This document shows positions 26,284 to 34,704 of a stretch of DNA of 64,000 nucleotides, in pieces. The stretch's first letter is position 1. Each line of letters starts with the position of its first letter. A program made the translations under genes and the position numbers. The notes under the pieces are model-generated. The model was not told the origin of the DNA and searched no databases. It saw nothing but the letters and a program-made list of their open reading frames with translations. The DNA comes from Collinsella sp. AM17-1 (GTDB lineage Bacteria > Actinomycetota > Coriobacteriia > Coriobacteriales > Coriobacteriaceae), in the NCBI RefSeq assembly GCF_003470665.1, contig NZ_QRJZ01000011.1, forward strand, positions 8,168 to 72,167, read 5' to 3'.

Positions 26284-27537
26284 TTGACCGCCGCAACCAC
26301 GCCTAAAAGTAAGTCAACCGCCGCCGCGCTCTCCCCCGCGCGCACCAAGCTCTGCCTGACGCTGCTCGTGCTGTTGGGATTCTCGCTCGGCTGCTCCGAA
26401 TTCGTGGTCATCGGCATCGAAAGCGATTTGGCAACGGAACTCGGCGTATCACTTGCCACTGCGGGCCAGCTCATCAGCGTGTTCGCACTCGTCTACGCTA
26501 TCGCCACGCCGGTGCTTGCGCTCAGCACGGGGCGATTCCGCCGTTACCAGTTGCTCATGTGCTACAGCATCGTCTTTGTGCTCGGCAACCTGGTCATGGC
26601 GTTGGCGCCCAACTTCCAGGTGCTGTTTATCTCGCGCATTGTCCTGGGCTCTGTCTCAGGTGCGCTGCTCGCCGTGGGCGTGACGTACATCCCCGAGTTG
26701 CTGTCCCCGCAGCAAACTTCGCTTGCAATCTCGGTGGTATATGGTGCGTTTTCCGTGGCGATGGTCTTTGTCACTTCGATCGGCAAGTTTGTGGCCGACA
26801 CACTCGATTGGCACGTAGCCATGTACGGCACGCTGGCCTTTGCCGTTCTGATCTGCGGAGCGCTCGTGATGTTTATGCCGCGTGCTGGACAGACCGACGA
26901 ACCCGCCACCTTCCGTGAGCAGGCGGGGCTTCTGCGCGAGCCGAGCATCATCACCGGCATGCTCATCTTTTTGTTTGGCGTAGGCTCGGTCTATGTGTTC
27001 TACGGCTACGTGACGCCCTATCTGGAGCAGGTGCTGGGCATGGGCACGGTCGAAGCCAGCACCACGCTTATGGCCTACGGCGTGTTCTGCCTGATCTCGA
27101 ACATCTTGGGCGGATGGATCGATGCGCGCTTTGGCATGAAGGCACTGCTTGTGACGTTTGTACTGCAGGCTGCGGCGTTACTCGGGCTGTTTGCCGTGGG
27201 CGGCACCATGCCGCTCGCGCTGGTCTTTGTCTTTAGCTTGGCGTTGCTCATGTACCTGTTCTCGGTGTCGTGCATCACGCACTTTATGGACGTGGCACGC
27301 AGCCGCCACCCCAAGTCGATGGTACTCGCAAGTTCGGTTGAGCCCATGGCGTTTAACGTCGGCATTTCGTTTGGCACCGCGGTAGGCGGAGCCGTGGTGA
27401 GCAGCATTGGCATTGCACACGTGGGCGCCGTGGGCGCCGCGTTCTCGCTTGTGGCCTGGGCGCTTACGCTGGTGACGATTAAGCTCGCCCGTTGGGAGCG
27501 CCGTCGTCAATCAGCACAGCCCCGGATGCAGGCATAG
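26284..27537 (+). CDS. MFS transporter, DHA1 efflux type
   Basis: Twelve-helix major-facilitator exporter, 417 residues from the TTG at 26284 (GGAG site at 26272-26275). An ATG at 26236 is an alternative start but has no good site. Helix 1 begins LCLTLLVLLGFSLGCSEFVV, followed by GIESDLATELGVSLATAGQL and LSTGRFRRYQLLM (cytoplasmic loop 2-3, altered MFS motif A). This pattern fits the AraJ/Cml/sugar-efflux subgroup. The substrate is unknown. Divergent from the LpdD-Nudix gene with a shared 161-bp promoter region. Confidence 0.86.
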   Translation: MTAATTPKSKSTAAALSPARTKLCLTLLVLLGFSLGCSEFVVIGIESDLATELGVSLATAGQLISVFALVYAIATPVLALSTGRFRRYQLLMCYSIVFVLGNLVMALAPNFQVLFISRIVLGSVSGALLAVGVTYIPELLSPQQTSLAISVVYGAFSVAMVFVTSIGKFVADTLDWHVAMYGTLAFAVLICGALVMFMPRAGQTDEPATFREQAGLLREPSIITGMLIFLFGVGSVYVFYGYVTPYLEQVLGMGTVEASTTLMAYGVFCLISNILGGWIDARFGMKALLVTFVLQAAALLGLFAVGGTMPLALVFVFSLALLMYLFSVSCITHFMDVARSRHPKSMVLASSVEPMAFNVGISFGTAVGGAVVSSIGIAHVGAVGAAFSLVAWALTLVTIKLARWERRRQSAQPRMQA

Positions 27538-27628
27538 GGACGAACACAGCCCAAGGTGGCGAGCAACCAGTGAAAACCGTCCCATACTAGTAGTGTTTAT
27601 CCGCCTGCAAGCTCCGGCAGTGCAATTT

Positions 27629-27683
27629 CGTGTATTTCAGATACACGCTTTTCTACGATTTCGTGTATTTCAAATACACGAAA
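27629..27683. repeat. Two direct copies of a short palindrome
   Basis: CGTGTATTTCAGATACACG (27629-27647) and TTTCGTGTATTT...AAATACACGAAA (27659-27683), 13 bases apart. They sit between convergent genes, before a strong terminator. Possibly a second, weaker terminator or a protein-binding pair. Confidence 0.6.
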
Positions 27684-27700
27684 TGCGCGTGGAGCAACTC

Positions 27701-27738
27701 AAAGGCGGCGGCAGACGCATTGTCTGCCGCCGCCTTTT
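27701..27738. terminator. Strong bidirectional terminator between MFS and PTS genes
   Basis: Perfect 16-bp GC-rich stem AAAGGCGGCGGCAGAC / GTCTGCCGCCGCCTTT with a 5-base loop; A-run on one side and T-run on the other, so it works on both strands and ends both the plus-strand MFS gene and the minus-strand PTS gene. Confidence 0.9.
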
Positions 27739-27767
27739 ATCCCGGATTTTATAGATATGTGAGTCGT

Positions 27768-29330
27768 TTACTCCATGCCCAGCAGCTCGCGCATCTGAGT
27801 CGCGTAGTTAGATGCCATGTTGCCGTAGACAATCTGCACGCCGCCGTTGACATGCACGATGCCACGCGCTTCGAGCTTTTCGGTAAACTCGGCGTCATCA
27901 ACCACCTTGTCACAGTCATTGAGCTGGATGCGCAAACGGGTGAAGCAGGCCTCGACAGACTTAATATTGTTGTCGCCGCCCACTGCCTCAACGATGGCGG
28001 GAATGAGGTCGCTAATCACGGTCTTGGGAGCCTTTGCGGCCTCATCGTCGGACTCTTCCTCGCGGCCAGGGGTCTTAAGGTCCTTCTTAAGGATGATGAA
28101 CTTGAAGACGAAGTAGTACACCACGAAGTAGATGGGGCCGAGGAACAGGATAACCTGCCAGTTGGAGCCCTTGGCTGCACCCATAATGCCGTTAAAGATC
28201 AACGACAAGAGCGGGCCGCCAAAGGATGCGGAACCGGCCACGTTGAACTGCAGGATATAGGTCAGCGCATAAGCAAGACCAGCCATGAGAGCGTGGAACA
28301 CGTAGAGGATGGGCGCGATAAACAGGAAGGAGTACTCGAGCGGCTCGGTAATGCCGGAGAGGATGCAAGGCACCACAATGGCAATCATGAGCGCTGCGGT
28401 CTTCTTCTTGTTCTTGGGAAGCGCCGTCTTGTAGAAGGCGAGTGCAGCGCCGGGCAGGCCGAACATGGCGAAGATAACCTTGCCGTTCATGACAAAACGG
28501 CTGACCTCGATGTTAAACGGCGTGCTGGGAGAGCCCAGGATCGCGTTGTAGATATTGATAGCGCCCTGAACAGTCTGGCCGTCGATGGTCTCGACGCCAC
28601 CAAGCGACGTGAAGAAGAACGGCAAATAGACAAAGTGATGCAGGCCAAAAGGCAGGAGCATGCGCTCGCCGGCGCCGTAGACAAATGCACCAAAGGCACC
28701 CGTAGTCTTGATGAACTCGGACAGCGCGCCGAGAGCGTTCTGAATAAACGGGAAAACAAAGGACATGACCAATGCGAGGATGCTGCATGAGAGCAGCGTC
28801 ACCGCCGGGATAAAGCGCGTACCGTTGAAGATGGAGAACACGGCAGGCAGCTCAATCTTGTAGTAACGGTTATGCAACCATGCGACGATTGCACCCACCA
28901 GAAGACCGCCGATAACACCAGTGTCGAGCGTGGTGATGCCGAGGATCGTGCTCTGGCCCGTCGTAAGATTCGCGGGATCGATAACGCCAGTCGCCGTAAG
29001 GAACGTGCCCATCACGGAATTCATGCACATGTAGCCCAAAAAGCCACAAAGCGCCGCGGTAGCCTTCTCGGACTTGGCGAAGCCATAGGCGAGACAAATC
29101 GAGAAGATAACCGGGATGTTGTTCATAACGATGCCGGCTGCGGCCTTGAGAATCGAAAAGAAGATCGCAAAGCCCGGAGCAGCAAGCCAGGGAACAGCTG
29201 CCGTAAGGGTGGGGCTGGTAAAGGCATTGCCAAAGCCCTGAAGGATGCCGGCGATTGGCAGGATCAAGACAGGTGTCATGAGGACTTTGCCCAGGCGCTG
29301 GAACTTTGCCAGCAGCTCATCTTTGTTCAT
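27768..29330 (-). CDS. PTS EIICB component, glucose/alpha-glucoside family
   Basis: Phosphotransferase permease that imports and phosphorylates a sugar. The 520-residue protein has an EIIC domain (about 1-410; PVLILPIAGILQGFGNA, YGAGERMLLPFGLHHFVYLP, GITEPLEYSFLFIAPILY) and a C-terminal EIIB domain (about 435-520) with the phosphorylated Cys in SVEACFTRLRIQLND. There is no EIIA domain, so a separate EIIA-Glc is needed. This is the MalX/GlvC type. The partner GH4 hydrolase upstream indicates alpha-glucosides such as maltose or trehalose-type sugars. Confidence 0.92.
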   Translation of the reverse strand: MNKDELLAKFQRLGKVLMTPVLILPIAGILQGFGNAFTSPTLTAAVPWLAAPGFAIFFSILKAAAGIVMNNIPVIFSICLAYGFAKSEKATAALCGFLGYMCMNSVMGTFLTATGVIDPANLTTGQSTILGITTLDTGVIGGLLVGAIVAWLHNRYYKIELPAVFSIFNGTRFIPAVTLLSCSILALVMSFVFPFIQNALGALSEFIKTTGAFGAFVYGAGERMLLPFGLHHFVYLPFFFTSLGGVETIDGQTVQGAINIYNAILGSPSTPFNIEVSRFVMNGKVIFAMFGLPGAALAFYKTALPKNKKKTAALMIAIVVPCILSGITEPLEYSFLFIAPILYVFHALMAGLAYALTYILQFNVAGSASFGGPLLSLIFNGIMGAAKGSNWQVILFLGPIYFVVYYFVFKFIILKKDLKTPGREEESDDEAAKAPKTVISDLIPAIVEAVGGDNNIKSVEACFTRLRIQLNDCDKVVDDAEFTEKLEARGIVHVNGGVQIVYGNMASNYATQMRELLGME

Positions 29331-29352
29331 GGGATACCCCTCTTAAAGAAAC

Positions 29353-29383
29353 GGGGTGTGCAGCTCTACAGCCCACACGCCCC
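29353..29383 (-). terminator. Hairpin between GH4 and PTS genes, possible attenuator
   Basis: Minus strand GGGGCGTGTG...CACACCCC with additional pairing GGC/GCT in the loop, followed by CGTTTCTTT. It lies 22 bp upstream of the PTS start and would reduce PTS transcription relative to the hydrolase unless read through. Confidence 0.55.
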
Positions 29384-29412
29384 ATAACAGTTATCAAGCG
29401 CTATGGAACTAG

Positions 29413-30738
29413 CTACTTAAGCTCCGGCCAGTAATCCTTATTGGCCTCGATGAGCTTGTCGAGCACTTTGCGAGCCTTCTTTGCGTCACCGACCAGACGA
29501 TTAAGCGTGAGTGCCTGCAGAGCCTTCTCGTAGGAACCCTCCATCCAAGCCTCAACAGTCAGGCGCTCATAGGCGTACTGGTTCTCCATAAGGCCGCGAT
29601 AGAAGGTACCGATCTTGCCAACAGCATAGGGCTGCGGGCCATTGGCGCCCACGCTTGCCGCAACCTCGACCATGGCGTCATCGGGCATACCCTCGATAAT
29701 GCCGTTGTTGGGCACAATGACAATGAAAGTCTTGTTGGTGTTGCGATAAATGGCCGACGTGATTTCCACGATCATATCGCCATGAGCGTCGTTTTGCACA
29801 ACCGAGGAGTTCTTTGCGGTGCCAACTTTGGCAACACGCTCGCACTCGGCGAACACGCGCTTCTCACGACCGTTGATAACCTCGTCGGAGCGAGTGTAGT
29901 CGGGGTCGAGGTGAGCGACCTTGTACTCGGGATACAGATAGTACTGCAGATAAGTGTTGGGCAGATAGTCGGGGAAGTCCTCGAGCATGTCCTTGACCAT
30001 GGCGTAGGTATCAAGCCAGGACTGGTCACGCTGCTCCGCATCGGCAGGAAGGAAGCCGTTCTTCTCCGTGTACTCCTTAATCTGCGGGACGAGGTCATGA
30101 CCCTCTTCATCGTAGATGTGCTTGAACCAACCGAAGTGATTGAGGCCGAAGTACACGGGCTCCGTCTTGCTCATATCGCGACCGAGCAGGCGACCGTAAG
30201 AGCGCATGAGGTTGACGGGCTGGTCGCAGATGTTGAGGACGCGATGCTCATCGGGCAGGACGCGCTCGAGACCATATGCCACAATAGCAGCCGGGTTGGT
30301 GTAGTTGATAATCCACGCCTCCGGGCTATGAGCGCGAACGTCGTTGACGATCTCAACCATGTCATGCATGGAGCGCATACCGTAAGCCATGCCGCCAGGG
30401 CCCACCGTTTCCTGGCCGATGATTCCCATATGCAGCGGAATCTTCTCGTCCTTGCTACGCATCTCGTAGCCGCCGGTACGAATCTGGCAGAGCACAAAGT
30501 CGACGTCGGTGTAAGCCTCGTCCTTATCGGTGGTGTAACCAAACTCCACACCGGGCTCCTCCTCGGCGAAGAGGATCTTGCCAAACTCGCCAATCGGACG
30601 CTGACGCTCGGCATCGATGTCATAGAGCATCACGCGGTTCAGCGGCAGAATGTCCATGTGCTTGGTCAGGGCTTTAAGAATGCCAGGGCACCACGTGGAG
30701 CCGCCGCCAACGATCACAATATTGAGCTTATCCTTCAT
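29413..30738 (-). CDS. GH4 6-phospho-alpha-glucosidase
   Basis: NAD- and Mn-dependent glycosidase that cleaves the phosphorylated sugar delivered by the PTS. The 441-residue protein starts with the NAD-binding motif NIVIVGGGSTWCPGILKAL. The metal-binding Cys171 lies in LNICDQPVN (alpha-type GH4 enzymes have CDxP where beta-type have CNxP) and His201 in GLNHFGW. The GPGGMAYGMRSM and IINYTNPAAIVAYG segments are typical. RBS GGAGG. Divergent from an RpiR regulator. Confidence 0.92.
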   Translation of the reverse strand: MKDKLNIVIVGGGSTWCPGILKALTKHMDILPLNRVMLYDIDAERQRPIGEFGKILFAEEEPGVEFGYTTDKDEAYTDVDFVLCQIRTGGYEMRSKDEKIPLHMGIIGQETVGPGGMAYGMRSMHDMVEIVNDVRAHSPEAWIINYTNPAAIVAYGLERVLPDEHRVLNICDQPVNLMRSYGRLLGRDMSKTEPVYFGLNHFGWFKHIYDEEGHDLVPQIKEYTEKNGFLPADAEQRDQSWLDTYAMVKDMLEDFPDYLPNTYLQYYLYPEYKVAHLDPDYTRSDEVINGREKRVFAECERVAKVGTAKNSSVVQNDAHGDMIVEITSAIYRNTNKTFIVIVPNNGIIEGMPDDAMVEVAASVGANGPQPYAVGKIGTFYRGLMENQYAYERLTVEAWMEGSYEKALQALTLNRLVGDAKKARKVLDKLIEANKDYWPELK

Positions 30739-30850
30739 GTTCCGTCCCTCCAGGGTTGGCTGATCGGTGTTCTCGAAGACCTTGGGCTCCGCGGTTGTCC
30801 TCGGCTTGCTTCGTTTCGATTGATATTTTGCGACATAAGGTCATTTGCAA

Positions 30851-30881
30851 GTCCCCGTGTGGGCCAATGCGAAACGGGGAC
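30851..30881. repeat. Inverted repeat in the GH4/RpiR divergent promoter region
   Basis: GTCCCCGT and ACGGGGAC separated by 15 bases. It could be an operator for the RpiR protein or another member of the GGGGAC-type palindromes in this genome. Not enough to decide. Confidence 0.45.
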
Positions 30882-31036
30882 ACATGATTTCGCTTACAAC
30901 ACAGATATGTGTAGGCAGACACGCACGTTTGCCCAGCTCATGGGCAATAGGCAATCTTGACCGATTGCCGATTTCTCACCTGGCTACACAAAGCGGTACC
31001 ATATGTACGGCGAGGTGCGAGGAGCTGAAACATCTT

Positions 31037-31786
31037 ATGAAAGATCAAGAATCTTTTTATGATCATGTGCGAGCTGGCGAGAGCAAGCTCAACGATCTCG
31101 AAGGCGAGATCATGCGCTACATCATCGAGCTGCGTGATGATATTGACGATGTCACGCTTAAGAGCGTTGCTGAACGGTTCTTCGTCGCTCCCAATACAAT
31201 CGTCAGGCTTGCCCACAAGCTTGGCTTCTCGGGGTTTACGGAGCTCAAACAATCGTATTCCGCCTCGCTCGACCGCAATCGATTCACTATCGAGACGCTT
31301 CCTCTTGATACCCAGCTCGTACAGACCAAAGATCTGCTTAACGATCGAGTCATCGATTCGGTTGTGAGTCTTATCCAGGACGCCTCGCATATCGTGTTCT
31401 TTTGCTCGGGCTTTTCGAAATACCCGTGCCTCGAGATGGCTGAAAAGCTCAAAATAATGGGCAAGAATACCGACACGCTCAGTGAACGCCACGTCATGAG
31501 GCATTACGCAGAACTCCTCGGCAAAAAAGACCTGGTCTTCAGCGTTTCCGTAAGCGGCGAGACGCAGGTGTCTATTGACGCCACATCGATAGCCAAAACG
31601 CGCGGATGCAAGGTCGTCACACTCACCGGCTTTTCTCGAAATTCTCTCTCGAAACTAGCCGACTACCCTATCTACACCGTGCAAAAAGAAATCCGCTTGG
31701 GCAGCATGGACCTCGACAGTCGATTAATGTTCTATTACGTTTTCGAATTGATATTTGAGCGCTACTTCAAACTGGCCAAGAAATAA
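31037..31786 (+). CDS. RpiR-family regulator of the PTS/GH4 genes
   Basis: Sugar-phosphate-responsive regulator. The 249-residue protein has an N-terminal helix-turn-helix domain (about 20-85: LKSVAERFFVAPNTIVRLAH then KLGFSGFTELKQSYSASL) and a SIS domain (about 115-240) with the phosphosugar-binding pattern IVFFCSGFSKYPCLEMAEKL and SVSGETQVSIDATSIAK. Start 31037 is the first ATG giving a normal N-terminus; a GAGGAG site is about 14 nt upstream, rather far. It is divergent from the GH4 gene, consistent with local control. Confidence 0.88.
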   Translation: MKDQESFYDHVRAGESKLNDLEGEIMRYIIELRDDIDDVTLKSVAERFFVAPNTIVRLAHKLGFSGFTELKQSYSASLDRNRFTIETLPLDTQLVQTKDLLNDRVIDSVVSLIQDASHIVFFCSGFSKYPCLEMAEKLKIMGKNTDTLSERHVMRHYAELLGKKDLVFSVSVSGETQVSIDATSIAKTRGCKVVTLTGFSRNSLSKLADYPIYTVQKEIRLGSMDLDSRLMFYYVFELIFERYFKLAKK

Positions 31787-31845
31787 AACTTGGCATGCGC
31801 CCGGCTTCGACTCTTTAGCAGCCCTCTATATGAAAGGAACCGCGC

Positions 31846-32292
31846 ATGCAACGTGTACTGTTTATCTGTCATGGGAACATCTGCCGCTCGACGATGGCCG
31901 AGTCGGTGTTTACCGAGCTGGTGCGCCGTGCCGGGCGCGAGGCGGAGTTTGTCATCGATTCTGCCGCCACCTCGACCGAGGAGATCGGCAACCCGCCGCA
32001 CCATGGCACGGTCGCCAAGCTGCGCGAAATCGGGATTCCCGTCGTTGCCCACCGCGCGCGCCAGGTGCGTCGTGCAGAGTATGGCGACTGGGATCACATT
32101 GTCTATATGGATGCTGAGAACGCGCGTGGCTTGCGTCGCATTTTTGGCAGCGATCCCGATAGCAAGATCTCGCGCCTGCTCGATTGGACCGATCGTCCCG
32201 GCGACGTGGCCGATCCCTGGTACACCGGCAACTTCGATGCCACCTACCGCGATGTGCTCGCCGGCTGCACCGCCATGCTCGAGCAACTGTAA
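31846..32292 (+). CDS. Low-molecular-weight protein tyrosine phosphatase
   Basis: Cytoplasmic phosphatase of the LMW-PTP family. The 148-residue protein has the catalytic CX5R loop at the start (FICHGNICRSTMAE; Cys8, Arg14) and the general acid in VADPWYTG. Length is typical. A GAAAGGA site precedes the ATG. It follows the RpiR gene by 60 bp on the same strand and may be cotranscribed. No partner kinase is visible. Confidence 0.95.
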   Translation: MQRVLFICHGNICRSTMAESVFTELVRRAGREAEFVIDSAATSTEEIGNPPHHGTVAKLREIGIPVVAHRARQVRRAEYGDWDHIVYMDAENARGLRRIFGSDPDSKISRLLDWTDRPGDVADPWYTGNFDATYRDVLAGCTAMLEQL

Positions 32293-32424
32293 TCGATGGA
32301 ATGCAGAGTTTTTAGAGCCACAAATCGGATGAAATGCAGAAATTTGACCTTACTCGCGCACAGAACAACGACGACAACGCCTAAGCATAGGCATAAGCGA
32401 AGTCGGAATTCCCATATACAAATC

Positions 32425-32488
32425 GAGCGTGGTTTTTCTCCCACTTTGAGCGTTCAAGTGCGCTCTAAACGGGAGAAAATCCACGCTC
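32425..32488. terminator. Long hairpin between convergent LMW-PTP and TIGR04076-like genes
   Basis: Arms GAGCGTGG plus TTTTCTCCC and GGGAGAAAA plus CCACGCTC, with a small inner GAGCG/CGCTC stem. It abuts the stop codon of the minus-strand gene at 32491 and likely ends both transcripts. Confidence 0.75.
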
Positions 32489-32490
32489 AA

Positions 32491-32820
32491 CTACTCGTCG
32501 ACGATCTCGGCAAGCCAGACATTCAGCGTATCGACCTCGGGGCAGCAGAACTTTGCCGTACCGGGCTCATTGCCAGGCACGGTTCCGCCATAGCGCAGGA
32601 TATCGATATAGGGAAAGCCCACATGGCAGGCCATGGCGCACATCTTGCCGCGGTCTCGGTCGAAGTCAAAAACGTCGCCCGGCTTGTGACCATGATGGCA
32701 GCGGCACGTTCCCAGCTGGTCCACGCAGCTCACGCGGATACGCGGACGTTTGCCCCGCGGCGCGCCGAGCGGCTTGCCCCCGCCCGCAGGCTTGGTGCCG
32801 CCCTCGCCAGCGTTACTCAT
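32491..32820 (-). CDS. TIGR04076-like small Cys-rich protein
   Basis: A 109-residue protein, apparently the short cysteine-rich family known as TIGR04076. It has five or more Cys in the pattern RVSCVDQLGTCRCHHGHKPG, then CAMACHVGFPYIDILRYGG and KFCCPEVDTLNVWL. The function of the family is not known; metal binding is a reasonable guess. The first 25 residues are a Gly/Pro-rich tail. It overlaps the end of the pyridoxal-kinase gene by 8 bp (ATGAGTAA), so translation is coupled. Confidence 0.7.
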   Translation of the reverse strand: MSNAGEGGTKPAGGGKPLGAPRGKRPRIRVSCVDQLGTCRCHHGHKPGDVFDFDRDRGKMCAMACHVGFPYIDILRYGGTVPGNEPGTAKFCCPEVDTLNVWLAEIVDE

Positions 32821-33637
32821 GGTCAATCACATCCAAGCAGGCTTCGATTGGAAGGCCGGCCGACTTGTCCTCCTGGTCGGCATTGCGCTCGATAAGCTCA
32901 GCCACCACACGCATGGCATCGGACGTCGCGCGCTGCAGACTCCAACCTGCCATAACGCGGCCGACGAGCACCGCCGAGAACGTGTCGCCCGTGCCCGGGA
33001 AATAGACCGGAATGAGCTCAAAGGGAATCGTAAAGTACTCCCCCGCCACATAGTCGTAACCGATAACCGCGTTCGTGCCATTGACCACGGCGCTCGTAAT
33101 GACCACCGATTTGGCACCCAGCTCGCGCACGGCGTCCACAAGGGCGCGGGCCTCATCGGGCGTGATCTGCTCTGCAATAGGCGTATCGGTGAGCAGACAG
33201 GCCTCGGTGTAGTTGGGCACCGCGTAATCGGCGCACTCGAGCAGGTGCCTCATGAGACCGATCGTGGACTCGGGCACGCCCGCATAGAGCTTGCCGTTGT
33301 CACCCATGATGGGATCGACGAACACCTTGGTGCCCTTTTGCCCGCGGCGGTGGCAAAAGTCCGAGATGATACGCGTCTCTTCCTCGGTCACGATAAAGCC
33401 GGTCGAGATGGCGTCGAACTCAAAGCCGAGCTCCTCCCAGATGGCAAGACTCTGACGCACGTACTCCGTGGTGTCGTGGATGTAGAACTTGGGATAGTTG
33501 AGCGTATCGGACACAAGCGCCGTCGGCAGATTGTGGATACGGTAACCCATGTGCGACAGCACCGGCAGCATGGCGGAAAGCGCGACCTTGCCGTAACCGC
33601 ACATATCGTTAATCAGCAGCAGCTGAGTATTCTTCAT
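32813..33637 (-). CDS. PfkB-family pyridoxal/pyridoxamine kinase
   Basis: Phosphorylates vitamin B6 in salvage. The 274-residue protein follows the PdxK/PdxY layout: LLINDMCGYGKVALSAMLPV, the substrate region SDTLNYPKFYIHDTTEYVRQ, VFVDPIMGDNGKLYAGVP, VVITSAV and the PfkB catalytic motif FPGTGDTFSAVLVGRV (anion hole GTGD). Start 33637 is chosen by homology. The stop codon lies inside the next gene's start. Confidence 0.9.
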   Translation of the reverse strand: MKNTQLLLINDMCGYGKVALSAMLPVLSHMGYRIHNLPTALVSDTLNYPKFYIHDTTEYVRQSLAIWEELGFEFDAISTGFIVTEEETRIISDFCHRRGQKGTKVFVDPIMGDNGKLYAGVPESTIGLMRHLLECADYAVPNYTEACLLTDTPIAEQITPDEARALVDAVRELGAKSVVITSAVVNGTNAVIGYDYVAGEYFTIPFELIPVYFPGTGDTFSAVLVGRVMAGWSLQRATSDAMRVVAELIERNADQEDKSAGLPIEACLDVIDHE

Positions 33638-33817
33638 GAGGGTCTCCCTTGGTTCGGGCACGGCGCAGCAGCGCCACAGTGCGACTAAGTGTAGCGCAGG
33701 AGGCGTTGTGGGCGGGCGGTGGCGCCGTGGAGGTCAAATTGTTGCGGAAAGGTTTCGGAAATGGGGGCTGTTTGCTCCATAGCGGCCTAGTTGATGCTAC
33801 TCATATAGCTCCATTTC

Positions 33818-33970
33818 AAAACTATGCCTATTTACTACGTTTAACCGCCCGCCTCCAACCACAGCGAATTTCTCTCCAACAAAACCGCAGGTAGATAGCT
33901 TGCGTTTTTTCAGAAACAGCTGTTGTGGTCAGCGATGCTGGATTCATCGTAGTAATTAGGCATAGTTTTT
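33818..33970. repeat. Inverted repeat with 22-bp arms, MITE-like
   Basis: AAAACTATGCCTATTTACTACG (33818-33839) is matched by its reverse complement at 33948-33969 with one mismatch. The loop of about 108 bp has further pairing (ACCACAG against the TGTGGT at 33924-33929). It could be a small non-autonomous element or a structured RNA. Confidence 0.65.
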
Positions 33971-34060
33971 GGCAAGGCCGCTTCGAAAGGCATCATCGCA
34001 GCCCAAAACGATACCTTTTCCTTCGTCCCCAAGGGATCAGATTGCCGCTTAGGAGCGTTT

Positions 34061-34105
34061 GCAGCGTCGAGCGGTTACGGCGTTTGGTAAAACGCCGTAA
34101 CTTAA
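34061..34105. repeat. Copy of the prfA-end hairpin module
   Basis: Matches 12183-12228 with one mismatch: GCAGCGTCGAGCGGTTACGG and the following perfect 12-bp stem GTTACGGCGTTT/AAACGCCGTAAC. Here it is not next to a stop codon but just before the MarR promoter. Confidence 0.8.
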
Positions 34106-34118
34106 TAAGTTTGGTACC

Positions 34119-34181
34119 TTGACATTTATTTCTTGCACTCCTAAATTAGTTAGGCACAAAACAATTGCACTACCTAACTAA
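34119..34181 (+). promoter_or_regulatory. MarR promoter with operator-like inverted repeat
   Basis: TTGACA (34119-34124), 17-bp spacer, TAAATT (34142-34147). Two arms, TTAGTTAGG (34146-34154) and CCTAACTAA (34173-34181), form a perfect 9-bp inverted repeat with 18 bp between. The first overlaps the -10 box, so the downstream MarR protein probably represses its own operon. Confidence 0.75.
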
Positions 34182-34197
34182 AGAAAGGAGCGACACC

Positions 34198-34704
34198 ATG
34201 TGCGATGACCACATCGGCCTCTGCCCCCACACGCCGGGCGGCGACCCCCATGAACCCGCAGATGCGCCCGCGGCACAGTCCCAATCAGACGCGCTCGCCA
34301 AGCACATCCTAAACGGGCTGGGCTTCTGCGGCCACTTTCTGCACTTTCACGGCGGCGGCGCCTCGGGAAAGGCCCCCATCGTCTGCTTGCTCGCCAAGCA
34401 GCCAAACGGCGAGATGTCACAGCAGGAACTAGGCCTGCACTTTGATCTTAAGCCCGGTTCGCTTTCCGAGATTCTCTCCAAGATCGAATGCGCCGGCCTT
34501 ATCGAGCGCAGCCGCAATCCCAAAGACCGGCGGCAGCTCACCATTCGCCTGACCGAAGCGGGATGGGAAAAGGCCCACGTAGAGCAGGCGGCCCGCATTC
34601 GCTTTAGAGAGCAGGCCTTTAGCGCGCTCACCCACGACGAGCGCGAGCAGCTCGCCGAAATGCTCGATAAAATCCGCGTAACCTGGGAGGAACTGGATGA
34701 TTAA
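34198..34704 (+). CDS. MarR-family regulator of the ABC exporter operon
   Basis: Winged-helix regulator, 168 residues. After a divergent N-terminus with His and Cys, the MarR core is seen at about 55-150 (CLLAKQPNGEMSQQELGLHF, SLSEILSKIECAGLIERSRN, DRRQLTIRLTEAGW). The ATG at 34198 has an AAAGGAG site; an upstream in-frame TTG lacks one. Its stop overlaps the start of the ABC gene by 8 bp. The usual role, release from DNA on binding a drug-like compound, is inferred from the family. Confidence 0.9.
   Translation: MCDDHIGLCPHTPGGDPHEPADAPAAQSQSDALAKHILNGLGFCGHFLHFHGGGASGKAPIVCLLAKQPNGEMSQQELGLHFDLKPGSLSEILSKIECAGLIERSRNPKDRRQLTIRLTEAGWEKAHVEQAARIRFREQAFSALTHDEREQLAEMLDKIRVTWEELDD

Larger units (their letters stand above)
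33638..34197. other. 560-bp gap upstream of the MarR operon
   Basis: No convincing gene. It contains a large inverted repeat (33818-33970), a copy of the prfA-end hairpin module (34061-34105), and the MarR promoter and operator (34119-34181). The first 180 bp presumably carry the kinase promoter, but no clear one was seen. Confidence 0.65.
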
